Positions 35,367-46,845 of a stretch of DNA of 64,000 bases are shown here, piece by piece. The stretch is from Aphelocoma coerulescens (Eukaryota > Chordata > Aves > Passeriformes > Corvidae). The DNA lies in assembly GCF_041296385.1 (NCBI RefSeq), contig NC_091020.1, positions 36,185,501 to 36,249,500 of the forward strand. The letters are read 5' to 3'. A program made the translations under genes and the position numbers. How positions within the stretch are numbered: the first letter of the stretch is position 1; each line of letters opens with the position of its first letter. Under the pieces are notes generated by a model. The model worked only from the letters and a program-made list of their open reading frames with translations, searched no databases and had not been told where the DNA came from.

Positions 35367-35509
35367 CAAACCAGCCCTGAGCATCCCTCCCCTGTCCTCT
35401 GACAGTGACAGGGCTCCTGCCCAGCTCCAGCCAGGCCAGTCCTGACCCTGACCCGGATTTGTGCAGCTCACAGGTCCCAGGAGGCTCTGGAAGAAGCTCC
35501 AGCACAGAC

Positions 35510-35604
35510 CTTGTCACTGTCACTGCCCGTGGGGACACTCTTCCTCTCCGTGTGCAGAATCAGCGTCGGGGGGCAGGAGGCTCTGCTCGATTCCTTGCCA
35601 CGAT
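35510..35604 (-). CDS. TCERG1L: TCERG1L exon, linker before WW domain
   Basis: 95-nt exon encoding residues 99-129; its first two bases finish Asp98. Acceptor ends CTTTCCCCTCACAG with a good pyrimidine tract. The peptide starts RGKESSRASCPPTLILHTER and continues KSVPTGSDSDK. The donor reads AAG|GTCTGT, weaker than the other donors because position +3 is C and +4 is T. The phase match to both neighbours is exact, so the border is well supported although the splice site looks weak. No domain is recognised; the Ser/Lys/Asp content suits a disordered, possibly phosphorylated linker. Confidence 0.85.
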
Positions 35605-35907
35605 CTGTGAGGGGAAAGGAGCTCTTTTAATGTGAAATAAATAAACCCACAACAAGCCAAAACTGGTGAAGAAAACCCAAACTGCTGCCTGTGGCTCTGA
35701 GCCTCCTCCTGCCACCTCTTCCTCCTTTATTCGCACACCCCTTGTGCCCGGGATGCATCTCCTCTCCAAACACCACATTTCAGTGGAACCCGTTCCCAGA
35801 CCTCAGGGAGAGGCTTTTACTGCACTGAGTGTGGTGTCCTGCCTCCCCAGAGCCCCCACGGGACACCCTTGGGCACACGGGCAGAGGTGCCTGGGCAGGG
35901 CTGGCTT

Positions 35908-35975
35908 CATGGTTGGACTCAGGGATCTCAGAGGGTTTTCCCAGCCTAAAGGATTCCCCAATTCTCTGATCCTCT
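35908..35975 (+). mobile_element. Short CR1 tail, second subfamily
   Basis: GGTTGGACTCAGGGATCTCA then TTTTCCCAGCCTAAAGGATT and AATTCTCTGATCC. Confidence 0.55.
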
Positions 35976-36348
35976 TCCCCCTGGGGACCACGACCCCCAG
36001 ACATCCTCTTGCTCCCAGCCCCCAGATCCTGCTGTGCTCCAGGTAACCTCTGTGGGAATCCCCAGGGAATGCTGGATTGATTCCCACTGGAAGCAGGGAA
36101 AGAACATTTCCCTCTCTGTTACAGACAGCTGTCTCCATCCTGAAATCCTAAACCCTAAACCATCCTGAAATCCCAAACCCTGAAATGTCTGCTGCCTACA
36201 AAAACTGTGTGTGGATAACAGAGAGGCCTTGAGGGACAACACAGAAAGGCAAGAAGGCAGCAGGTGGGAGACAGAGACCCAACCATCCCAAAAAAGGAGT
36301 TTGCACAGCAAGACATTAACAAAGATGGCATTTTCTTAATTTGGACAT

Positions 36349-36487
36349 CCCTGGCATTGTCCCAGGCCAGGCTGGACACTGGGGCTTGGAGCAGCCTGGG
36401 ACAGTGGAAGGTGTCCCTGCCCATGGCAGGGGGAAATGGGAGGAGCTTCCAGCCCAAACCAGTCTGGGATTTTGTGGTTCTGTGGGG
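36349..36487 (+). mobile_element. CR1 3' end
   Basis: CAGGCCAGGCTGGACACTGG to the tail GGATTTTGTGGTTCTGTGG; the middle is shortened. Confidence 0.75.
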
Positions 36488-37111
36488 AAGATTCACCTCT
36501 AAATGCTACTCCATTAACTTCAAAATCACTCCAGGTACAGAACAGGCCCCCATTTGACTCTGCTTCCCTTGAATATCTCAGAATAATAAAACATTAAATC
36601 CATGGCATTTTGCTCAGAAGATGACTTCTCCCTTTTTATGGGGAGCAAAAAAGAAGATTTACAAACCAGAGCCATTAATTTCCACATTAAAGGAGCCAGG
36701 AGCAGGGAGCCGCTGATGCACATCAAAAGGGGCTCTAAATTCATCTTCCTTCCCTGGATATCTGGTAATTGGGAATCAAAGCTTTTTGGGCACTTTGGTC
36801 CTTGAACACAGGGAAGTCACACTCAGTGTCAGTGCCCACCTTGGCCTCCCCCTGCCTGGCCCCTGGGAAGGGAAGGACAGCACTCAGCAAGGCCTGGCAC
36901 AGAGGGGTGGCACAGGGCCACTGCCAGGGCCAGCCCCGGGACCAGCACCTGCAGAGGCCACAGGCAATGGCCAGAGGTGATGTTGGTACTTTTATAGTCG
37001 TCACTGGTTGCTGGTTTGAGAAGCAGCCAAGATATTCCATCCACATGCAGGCACAGGCACACAGGCATGAGGAACAGGAAAACATTCCCTGGCTTTGGAA
37101 GCATTAATACA

Positions 37112-37315
37112 AACCATGGAATCCCAGAAGGGTTTGGGTGGGAAGGGACCCCACAGCCCATCCCGTGCCACCCCTGCCATGGCAGGGACACCTCCCACTG
37201 TCCCAGGCTGCTCCCAGCCCCAATGTCCAGCCTGGCCTTGGGCACTGCCAGGGATCCAGGGGCAGCCCCAGCTGCTCTGGGCACCCTGTGCCAGGGCCTG
37301 CCCACCCTCCCAGCC
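37112..37315 (-). mobile_element. CR1 3' end
   Basis: ACCATGGAATCCCAGAAGGG to GGGCCTGCCCACCCTCCCAG. Core nearly identical to 40819-41018. Confidence 0.85.
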
Positions 37316-39180
37316 AATAATACACAGATGTAAACTGCCAGATTTAAACTGAAATAGGAGGAGACCCCAAAGCACAGTCCAGGAGCTCTGGACTGTGCAA
37401 AGGAGGGTTCAGCACAAGGTAATTGCCTTGGTCATTTATTAATGAAGATGAGATTGAGGCTCAGGGTGGGGAGGTGCTGGTGTGGGCACAGAGCCACTCT
37501 GCCCCTGAACCTCCCACAGCTCCAGAGGGAGACAGACACTGAGCTGCAGCACCCGAGGCAGTCTCTGATCCCTCCTGAAAGCTCCTCTCCTTTCTCCTCC
37601 TGTGAAAGCTCCCTCCCAGCACCCTCCCAGCAAAGCCAAGGCCCCAGGGAGACCCTTGGGTGCTGCAGCCCTCGCTGCACCCGTGGGTGAGCTCCTGCAG
37701 CAGGCAGCTCCCTGGGCATTCCCATGTGGAACACACTGCTGCAGCATTTTGGGCAGTCAGCACCTATAAAAGAAGATGGGAATAAAAAAAGCCCAAACAA
37801 ATAAAATAAAATAACAAAGGAAACTCCTGAAAGCCCCTGTGCATAGCAGGAGCCATTTAGTTTTACACCTGCAGTTGAACACTGAGTGCTCTCCCTGAAT
37901 ACAACGTAAAGAGGAAAATAATCCAAGGTTGTTTCTCCTTCCCCAGGCTCAGGAATTCCCAGTGAGGCCAGGGCAGGAGCTCCCGGCCCTGGAGTGGGGC
38001 TGGCTGTGCCACGGGGCCGTGGAGCCCCAGGGGAGACCTCCCCTCCTCTGCCCACGCTGGGCAGGACCAACACGAGGCGTTCACTGGGGCACACCTTCAC
38101 CCAGATTTACTCTTTGCTCATTAATTAACCTTTTCCCCCCTCTTAAGTGCACAATGAAGCTGCAGCCCAACAGTGAAGCCACCACGACACATTCCCAACC
38201 CCTTTTTTTGCCCCCAAACTCAGCAGCTCAATCAGCACTGGTGAGTTCCTGCTCGGCTGCTGGAGGATGAGTGGGAGATGGAGATAAAGGCTCCTGATTA
38301 AAGAGGCTTCTCCCAGGCTCCACAGCAGGTGCAGGGACATGAATAATTCACAGCATGGCAAGGAAAGGTGAAGCAGCAAAGCTACCTTGGGTATAGCACA
38401 GAGGATGTTTGGTGTGATCACAAACACCTCAATAAAAGCAGAATTAGAGAGGGAGGGGAAGAGGGAAGATGGATTCATGCCATGAGGAGCTGTGGACAAG
38501 GCATAATAAAAATTTGTTTTGTAAAAATATGTAGAGGCCAAACATCCATTAATTTCAAAAAAGTTTAAAATTTTGATTTTAAGTGCTCCTGAGAACTGGA
38601 TTTATTCAGTGCACACATCCCGCACTGTGGGGTTTACCCTCCCCCAGAATCTCCACAGGTCAGTTCTGTCTCTCCCCACAACTTCATTGCTCTGGTGTTT
38701 GATACCAGCCTAAAACCTTCCCTGGCTGGTCCCCAGCTCCTCCTCTGCTGGCTCTTACTCAGTCCAAGGGAGGGACTCCAGTGCTGGCCCCATCAGCCAG
38801 CCCCTGCCCTGCTCCAGGCAGTGGGGTCCCACCTTCCCCCCTCACCACGGCTCCAGGGACACAGCTCCCACTCCAGCCCCTGCCTTCTCATGCTGCTTTC
38901 CCCTGTAACTGGTGTTTGTTTGCTGCTCTGACCACTTTTGCCGCCCTCCAAGTGCTCCTTTCCCCTCGCAGAACAACTCTTGAGCTGAGCTTTTCTCCTC
39001 CCTGCAACAATCACTCCCCACCCTCCCTGTTATTGTTCAGGGGATTTGTAATGGGAACAGGAGAGCAACACAGACAAATGCTTTGCTGGTGTGGATTCAA
39101 GGACAAACTCATTCCATGGTTGGGTGTTCCAGGCACACAGCCAGCACTGCCCAAGAGGTGCTGTTTGCCACTGCCCTGGA

Positions 39181-39325
39181 AATCATGGAACCACAGCCTG
39201 GTTTGGGTTGGGAGGGACCTCAAAGCCCATCCAGTGCCACCCCTTCCACCATCCCAGGCTGCTCCACACCCCGTCCAACCCCTGGACCCTTCTAGGGCTG
39301 GGGCAGCCACAGCTTCTCTGGGTAA
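39181..39325 (-). mobile_element. Diverged CR1 3' end
   Basis: ATCATGGAACCACAGCCTGG to GGGGCAGCCACAGCTTCTCT. About 320 bp from the exon at 39643. Confidence 0.75.
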
Positions 39326-39642
39326 CAAAGTGTAATCCCCGGGGTGAAGGATCAGATAGGTCATGTCTGAACTGATCCCTAGCAATTCCTCATAAACCAT
39401 TTTTTTCCACAGAACAGTGCCAGGAAGGTGCCCTCAGGGCCCCACGGTGCCTCAAAGGCCACAAGGGTGGCAGCCCCTCCTTGGCTGAGTGGCCCCAGGT
39501 CAGGCACAGGAAGCACCAGCACAACCCCAGCACAGCAAACCCATCAAACCCGGGGTGATTGCTCGGGGACCCCATCCCTGCAGGACACAGGCACGCCACA
39601 GAGTCCCCAGCCACAGAACCAGGACATGGGGCCAGGACCCAC

Positions 39643-39768
39643 CTGCTCGTGCCTGATCCATCAGGTTGGTGGCCATGAAGGTGACGGCGGGCGCGGACAC
39701 GGCGGTGACACGGGTGACCTGTGCTGGCACCAAGGGGCCCACGGCAGTGTCCAGCCTGGAGGCAGAAC
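39643..39768 (-). CDS. TCERG1L: TCERG1L exon, Val/Ala/Thr-rich linker
   Basis: 126-nt exon encoding residues 57-97, with split codons at both ends (Gly56 and Asp98). Acceptor ends TTTGCTCCCAG, donor is GTGGGT. The peptide runs SASRLDTAVGPLVPAQ and then a Val/Thr/Ala stretch to ATNLMDQARA. Similar Val-Thr-Ala-Pro-rich stretches precede the second WW domain in TCERG1-family proteins; no fold is expected. It is isolated by introns of 18.3 kb upstream and 4.0 kb downstream. Inverted CR1 copies lie on both sides (minus copy at 39181-39325, plus copy at 41158-41312). Confidence 0.88.
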
Positions 39769-39902
39769 CTGGGAGCAAACCACAAGGAGAGAATGGCATT
39801 TTTCGCTAAGCAAACAAAAATTCCCTTAAAACCCTCAGCTTTTTTCCCCAGCTCTCGGCACTCGAGGCCATGGTCAGTGGTGAACACGGTGGTGCTGCAC
39901 TG

Positions 39903-39962
39903 GCAGCTGCACTTGGGGATCTCAGGGAGCTTTTCCAGCCTGAATGATTCAGTGAATTCATC
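39903..39962 (+). mobile_element. Short CR1 tail, second subfamily
   Basis: TTGGGGATCTCAGGGAGC, TTTTCCAGCCTGAATGATTC. Confidence 0.5.
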
Positions 39963-40818
39963 TGTTAACACAGCTCCCTGCCCCCACTGCAGGGTTAAAA
40001 CAAGGTTTGTGTTCAGCTCAGTTCCTGGCTATGATGCCCACGGATTCTCAGCCAATAAACAGTCCCAGAAACTTAAAATTAATTAAATTGCAGCCCTCAA
40101 AATAAGAACTTGCCAGGACAGATCAATGCCCTCCCAGCAGGTCACAGCAAGATCAGTGTTCTCATTTTAAGTAACACCCCTCTGGTTTCCACTGTTATTC
40201 ATCACAACTTCTTTGTGTCCCACTCTGTCCATGGGAAATGATTTTGCCAGTAATTTAAAAGTGCAGCTTTACCCAGGGGTTCACAGTCTGCTCGGACAAG
40301 GCCCAGAGCAGAAACCCACTGCTCTGCTCATGTGCATTATAGGACCAGGCCAGTTACACCAGGCTCCTCAGTCTGCACAATTCCTGGCTGGCGCCACATC
40401 CGAGGTCACACCTGGAGCCTTCATTTCCAACTAACTGGGCACAAGTTTTTCAGAAGCTTGAGCCACCCAACACCATCTCCTGCCAGGGGAAGTCCAGGTG
40501 TCCCAGCAGCAGTCCCCACGTCCCATTTACAAGCCTCCACTGCCAAACTGTGCAGACACATCCCTGCTTTAAGGCAGACTCTGGCAGTAACACAATTCCC
40601 AAGCACAATCCAAGCTGCAAGATTTCCTGCCCCTTCCTTTCACCAGCTATTCATGAGCTGTCAAACAGTTCCCACCCCAACTTCTCCACATTTTGGAATA
40701 ATATGGATCATTTCTGAAACGTTCAGTCTGTTAAAAAAACTCACACACTCGGAACCCCTTCACAGATCTGTGTCCCTACAATTCCAGGTGCCAAAGCACA
40801 ACATTCCAGCACAGAGCC

Positions 40819-41018
40819 ATGGAATCCCAGAAGGGTTTGGGTGGAAGGGATCCCAAAGCCCACCCAGTGCCACCCCTGCCATGGCAGGGACACCTCCCAC
40901 TGTCCCAGGCTGCTCCCAGCCCCAATGTCCAGCCTGGCCTTGGGCACTGCCAGGGATCCAGGGGCAGCCCCAGCTGCTCTGGGCACCCTGTGCCAGGGCC
41001 TGCCCACCCTCCCAGGTG
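40819..41018 (-). mobile_element. CR1 3' end, left arm of an inverted pair
   Basis: CATGGAATCCCAGAAGGGTT to CCTGCCCACCCTCCCAGG. Its core is complementary to the plus copy 140 bp to the right. Confidence 0.85.
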
Positions 41019-41157
41019 AGGATTTCCTTCGGATAGGGGAGATTAACTACAAGCAGTTCTGCAGGAAAAACATGAGAAAAGGATGATCAGAAAATAATTT
41101 TGTTATTACTTTTTTTTTTTTTCCCCCAACACTAATCCAGCATCAGAGAAATTCCCG

Positions 41158-41312
41158 TGCAGCTGGGCTGCCCCTGGATCCCTGGCAGTGCCCAAGGCCA
41201 GGCTGGACATTGGGGCTGGGAGCAGCCTGGGACAGTGGGAGGTGTCCCTGCCATGGCAGGGGTGGGATGGGATAAACTCGAATGTGCCTTCCCACCCAAA
41301 GGAGTCTGGGCC
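41158..41312 (+). mobile_element. CR1 3' end, right arm of an inverted pair
   Basis: GTGCAGCTGGGCTGCCCCTG to CCTTCCCACCCAAAGGAGTC. About 105 bp matches 40880-40984 in inverse orientation with only one obvious indel. Confidence 0.85.
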
Positions 41313-41570
41313 CTATGAATTCTCCACACCCAGAACTGGAATCATTTCCATAACTTGCATAATTATCTCCCGCAATCCCAGCCAGCACTCGAGACGAGCT
41401 CGGCTCGTTCCCCTCCTCGGCTTCTGCCGCCTGTTCAAACGTGACTTGCCATTATATAATTTCAGCTGCTTCTTTATGTTGATTTATTATCCAATCCAGG
41501 AACAATATCAGTGCATCTTTTGATGTGATGGAAGCAATTATCCCACGGCTTCCATCCGCATCGGAGTCAA

Positions 41571-41612
41571 GTATATATAAATATATATTTATATACACAT
41601 ATATATGCATTT
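41571..41612. repeat. AT-rich palindromic tract
   Basis: Mixed TATA/ATAT stretch (TATATAAATATATATTTATA) able to form a hairpin; lies inside an AT-rich block 41400-41790. Confidence 0.75.
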
Positions 41613-42839
41613 CATACATGCAGATTGAGTTCAACTGCTTATTTTAATTATAACTGCTGCTCACCAAATAAGCTGGAATGATTTAAGGCAATCTTAACCT
41701 TTAAGGAATAAATATTTATGCTTTGGAGCTCTTTGTGCTTATAAAGAGCAGTCTTTGCAACGGATGGCTTTGGAATACAAATAAAGCCTGGATGGAGTTG
41801 AATGTCACGATGCAATATCAGCCCCTGGTCTGAACTGAACATAACCTGGGCTGGAATTACACCTGAGTATGAACCCACACTCCGAGTGCTTCATGATTAA
41901 ATTCCAGCCAATTTTACTCTAAAATAATCCTGAGGAGGGGAGGGAGGAGGAAAGTTCTTCCCTCTGAAGTTTTGGAAGATGCAGAGATTGAGAGGCCTGA
42001 CGAGCACGGGGCCTTGGAGAGCATCTGCCCATTCTTGAGATGATTTCAGTCATCTCCCAGCATTTTCCAAACACAGAGCCACCCACACTGCCATTAACTG
42101 CCACAGGGACAAAGGAGACGAAGGCAGAAGGGGAAGGGCAAGAAATCTGGGGATCCTACTGCAAATGATCCACTGCCCTGATTGGTGTCTGATGATGGAA
42201 TCCAGAGGGGAGATCCAAGGCTGGACTGGGATCCCCAGCCCCTCTGCCCGGGGCACTGGGGCTCCACAGCCCCACCTCCTCTGTCCCTCTGGCAGCAAAA
42301 ACCTTCCACAGGGACAGGGGGCTCAGCCAAGAGGCTGCTGGAGCCCCAGGGAATGTCCCCTCCCTGCTCCCAGGAAAGGGCAGCTCGGGGATGCCACTCT
42401 GGCCAAGCTGGGCATGGCCACAGCCACACTGGCTGGACTGGGAATGGGTGCAGTGGACACACCCAGCCCTCAGCAGCTGAAGTGGCATTTTTGCACAGTT
42501 GCTTCAGCACTTGAAGAAGAAAATGGGAAATTCCCCATCCTGTAAATGACTGGATGTACCTCAGCTCCAGCAGGAACCAGGAGCCAAATCCCACAAACTA
42601 AACTGGACAGTAGAGTTTTCCCAGAACAGAAAACCAGCATTCCCACCTTTGCTAACAGGAATCGCTGCACAGGAAAAACAATGGGATGCTGGTCCTGGAC
42701 TGCACTGCAGCTGATTCCAGCCATGGAGAGCTCCTGCAGTTAATTTCAGTTCGTGCCTTTCCCAACTAAGCCAAGGCACTTCCATCCTCATATTAAAGCT
42801 CAGCAAGGGTTTAAACCCAGCTTTTCTCAAGTGTGATTC

Positions 42840-42896
42840 AAGGATGGATGGGCTTTAAGGTCATTCCCAGCCCAGACCACTCTGGGATTCTACAAC
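42840..42896 (+). mobile_element. Short CR1 tail
   Basis: GGATGGGCTTTAAGGTCATT to CTGGGATTCTACAACTCC. Confidence 0.55.
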
Positions 42897-43768
42897 TCCA
42901 TTTTAACACCAAATTACAAAACTGGGATAAAGAAACGCATTCCTCTGCAGAGGAATCTCCCCCAAATGCCTGGAGACTGCTGGAAGGAACAGAACCTTGA
43001 GGAGAGGAGTGGAGCCAGGCACTAATCAGCTCCCAGCAGTGGGTAATGAGCATGGCTGGGCTGCAGGGCAGGCATGCACCAGCCTCATCCCAGAGCTGCA
43101 GGATGCTGCCCTGCCTGTGGGAACAGCCTTGGGAACACAGAGATGGGAGAGGTCAGAGGGACAGGGGTGAGCAGAGCTGGGAAAGGTGACAGGGCCAGGG
43201 GCGAGCAGGGCCAGGAGAGGGTAGGAGGGGAGGGTGCTCCATGCCTGACACAGATTTATCCCCCGGTCACTCCGGTCTCTGCCCTGTTTTCCAACCCCGT
43301 CCAGCCATTGCTGGCACTGAGTTCAAGGCATTGAAATGTCTGAGAGGGATCTGCTCCTGGGCACTTCCCCCAGCCCCCGTGGGATGTGAGGAATGCCTGC
43401 AATTCCCAGCTTTGCGTGGGGAGCTCCGGGAGCCAGCGCCGGGAGTGAAAATCCCCTGCCCAGTGCTGCAGGGAAACCACAGCTCCTCATAAAAACCACT
43501 GCCAGCATTTCCCACTTAACTCACTCCTGCTGCCTCTCCATGTCTCCCGTGGGATTTGGACTTGAACTGAGAGAAAGAACCAGGGGTAGAGTTCAGAGCT
43601 GTTGCCAGAGAAGATAATAACCTTAAGCACTGTGTGATGAGGGTGATGCAGGTCGGGCAGAAGCACCAGCACAAAGCTCCTGCCCGAGGTGAGCCAAGCC
43701 CAGCAGAGAAATCCAGCTCTGTGCTGGTGAGGGACGTTCCAGGCAGAAGAGACCGGGATACAGGATGG

Positions 43769-43790
43769 TATATATATATATATATATATA
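43769..43790. repeat. (TA)11 microsatellite
   Basis: Eleven TA units flanked on both sides by CAGGATGG. Confidence 0.95.
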
Positions 43791-43929
43791 CAGGATGGTG
43801 TGGGGAGAAGGAATCAGAATAAATCCAGATCTTGTCCAATTCTTTCACCACTGGAACATTACTCTGGAGGAATGTGCCCGTTCCCAGCCCCAAGGTGGGT
43901 GACACCGGCACCAGCTGGGATCAGGGAGT

Positions 43930-44145
43930 CCCAGAGTCACTAAGGCTGGAAAAGACCTTTCAGACCATCAAGTCCAACCAGCACCACCCCCATGGTCACC
44001 ATTAAACCATGTCCCCAAGTGCCACATCACAGGACTCTGAAACCCCTCCAGAGGTGGTGATTCCACCATTCCCTGTTCCAGAGCTTTACACCCCCTTCCA
44101 CGAAAAAACGTCCCTAATATCTGATCTAAACCTCCCCTGCTGTGG
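43930..44145 (-). mobile_element. CR1 3' region, diverged subfamily
   Basis: GTCCCAGAGTCACTAAGGCT, ACCATCAAGTCCAACCAGCA, CCATTAAACCATGTCCCCAA, ending AATATCTGATCTAAACCTCC. Confidence 0.8.
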
Positions 44146-44502
44146 GTGCCCTGCCCCTCATGAGGAGCCCCCTGTGCTCATCCCGGTGCAACCAAAGTGT
44201 TCGGAGCCCCAGGGAGGAGTTTGTGACATCCTGGGCCATGAACAGGCTGTTTCATGGAAAAGAGCAGTGAAATCAGCAACTGCAGCCACCGTGTCCAACA
44301 GCCTGGCCCAGAAATGCACCCCATCATTTTTATTATTGCTAGCATTTCCTGACCCCAGAAGTTACTGGAGATCAGGGCCCAGGGACTTGCTTCATTTAGA
44401 AGCACTGTCTGTCCTGATGAGATCATTTGGGGCAGTCCTGCCTATCTGCAAAGGACAGAAGAAGTCTCTTTGCTTAAAAAAAAGGAAGAATTGAGCAGTA
44501 AT

Positions 44503-44516
44503 AAAAAAAAAAAAAA
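44503..44516. repeat. Poly(A) run
   Basis: Fourteen A residues, no retroposed gene recognised upstream. Confidence 0.85.
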
Positions 44517-45258
44517 GAATCGACTTTTTACTACGCAGGCAGCCTCCTTCAGCTACACGCAGCCCCCAAGCTCTGCTCCCCCTTCCCCTCAAGGACACAG
44601 CACGCTCCTCCTCAAGGCAGTTCTTGTTGGGTAAACACAAGGCTGCCCAGGAGCCACCTCTGAGACATTTTCCTTCCTTCCTCTGTTTCTTTGTAAGGCC
44701 CAGACACGTTCATTAAAAATATTCAGCACTTTCTGAATCTGATTATGCCCTTCCCTCTGCCTCAGACCTGGGAACGTGTGGTGTTTCCTGAGCAGCAGCT
44801 GCCCTTGGCTGCCTGCACAGGGGCTGCTGGGGAGAACAGCCCGGCACAGCTGGCACAGCTGGCACAGCTGCTGCAGGGCTCAGCACAGCTGCCCTGCCCT
44901 CGCTGCCACCCCAAACTCAGCCCCAGGCTCACTGGGTGAGCTGGAGCTCAGCTGGTGCTCCCGGGGTGATGGAGAGAGCCCAGCACCCTGCAGTGCTTTG
45001 GGACGCTCTGTGACCTCCCAGCCCAAACTGGGGCTGGGAACGGCAATCCCTGCCTGCCCTTTCTCCTGGGACCCACCCCAGAGGGGGTCACAGGGCAGGG
45101 GTGACGGGTGGGCACAGCTCTGTCCCAGCTGGCACCTGCCAACAGCCCCTCGATCCCAGCCGGAAACGGGAAACTGAACAAACGTGGCAGGGGCAGACAG
45201 GGGTGGTTTGGGCTGCTTAGAGAGAAGGACACACCAGACACAAACAGCATTTACACCA

Positions 45259-45410
45259 CAGAATCCCGGAGTCCCAGATTGCTGTGGGTTGGGGGGACCT
45301 TAAATCCCACCCCTGCCATGGGCAGGGACACCTTCCACTGTCCCAGGCTGCTCCAAGCCCCAGTGCCCAACCTGGCCTCAGGCACTGCCAGGGATGGGGA
45401 GTCCCATGGA
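45259..45410 (-). mobile_element. CR1 3' end
   Basis: CAGAATCCCGGAGTCCCAGA to CTCAGGCACTGCCAGGGATG. Confidence 0.75.
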
Positions 45411-46117
45411 CCACTTCCATCAACAGTGGGAAAGAGGAGCAGAATTTTATAAATCAGACTTCTCTGGTTTCCAAACCCAAACAGAAACAACCCTCGAAAT
45501 TTTGGCAGCATCACTGGTTTTGGCAGAATTACCCCAACTGCTTTGCACTTCCTCATCCATGTTTCCTGTGGCTTTTTTTTTATTTGGGCTTTTTTTATTT
45601 TTAAATTGAAAAAACAGTATGTGAATTTCTACTGAAGAGCTCCTTTTCTACTGCACTGGAAAGTAACAAAAATAATCCATTTGTGACCTGGGGTGGAGCA
45701 CAGGAGAATGACAATGAGCTGGAAGGTGAGGGGTGACACCAGTGTGGATGTTCGTTCCTAGAAAGGCAGAGCTCTCAGCAGGGATGGCACAGCCTGGCAC
45801 TGGCACAGGAGACTCGAGGCCATCACAAGGACTGGGAGAAGCAGGAGCTGCTTCTGGGTTTTGGCACAGAAATGCTTTGTGGTTTTAGTTTAAAACTGAT
45901 GGTGTAGAAGCCAAGTCACCCCATCCATCAGAGGAATAAATTGCCCTAGAAGGAGGTCAGAAAATTAGTGAAGGGTCTTCTGTCTTTGGTGAAATGCAAA
46001 ATGAAAGCATGAGACACAGAACTACAGCTGGGTAGGGATATATGCACAGATAAATCAGTGCAGAGCAGAACAGCAATATGGAGAGACATCACCTCTCTCT
46101 TCCACAGGATATTTCCC

Positions 46118-46262
46118 ACCCTGGCAGTGCCCAAGGCCAGGCTGGACATTGGGGCTGGGAGCAGCCTGGGACAGTGGGAGGTGTCCCTGCCATGGCAGGG
46201 GTGGCACTGGGTGGGCTTTAAGGTCATCCCCACCCAAACCACTCCATGATTCTGTGATCTCC
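46118..46262 (+). mobile_element. CR1 3' end with tail
   Basis: CTGGCAGTGCCCAAGGCCAG to CACTCCATGATTCTGTGATC. Confidence 0.85.
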
Positions 46263-46767
46263 AGCAAATCCCAAATCCTGCTGGCTCCGAGCCCGACCCC
46301 GCACCCTCCCCAGCACAAGCAGGAGCTGCACTTTTGTTTCTGCAGGATAATTTGGAGCTTTCATTTCAATATGCATTGCCATAACCACTTCAGGAACTGG
46401 TAAATGCTGGAGTAAATTGCTTATTGGAGCGGGAAGGGAAGATGGGAGATAGGAAGTCAGCAAGAATTCCTGAAAATCTGCAGAGTCAGGACTAAGTGAC
46501 AACGAGCACCTTCTGCAATGAGCTGTGCTGGGGGAAAATTTCCCTCTCCAGTTTCTCTTCTCTTAACAACCTGGTCTTTTGCAATTTCCACCAAATGAGC
46601 AGCAAAACGAGGAAAGTCACACCAGCTTGAAAAGCAAAGTGAAATCAAAACAAATCAAAGCCCCTGAAAGCTGAAGTGTCACATTCAGCCACGTTTTACA
46701 GTTCTGTCCTGTGCTACTGATGCTTGAAACATCATAATCAGCCAGGGAAATGCTCCCTGCCCTGAGG

Positions 46768-46845
46768 GAGGGAGACATTGCAGGGGTTGGACAGGATCGA
46801 CCTTTGAAGGTCCCTCAGCCCCAAACTATTCAGTGATTCCATGAC
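46768..46845 (+). mobile_element. Short CR1 3' end, second subfamily
   Basis: GGGGTTGGACAGGATCGACC, then TTCAGTGATTCCATGAC. Confidence 0.55.

Larger units (their letters stand above)
32083..35509 (-). other. TCERG1L: TCERG1L introns flanking exon 34361-34449
   Basis: 2278-bp and 1060-bp introns. Two plus-strand CR1 copies. 32780-33360 and 33770-34360 show nothing recognised. Confidence 0.8.
35605..39642 (-). other. TCERG1L: TCERG1L 4.0-kb intron
   Basis: CR1 copies at 35908, 36349, 37112 and 39181. A 222-codon minus-strand ORF (37432-38100) has no recognised domain and no splice support; treated as chance. Confidence 0.8.

Noticed and set aside
36148..36185. Telomere-like CCTAAACCCTAAACC motif
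   Set aside because: Only two imperfect units, and the avian telomere repeat is TTAGGG; chance or simple repeat.
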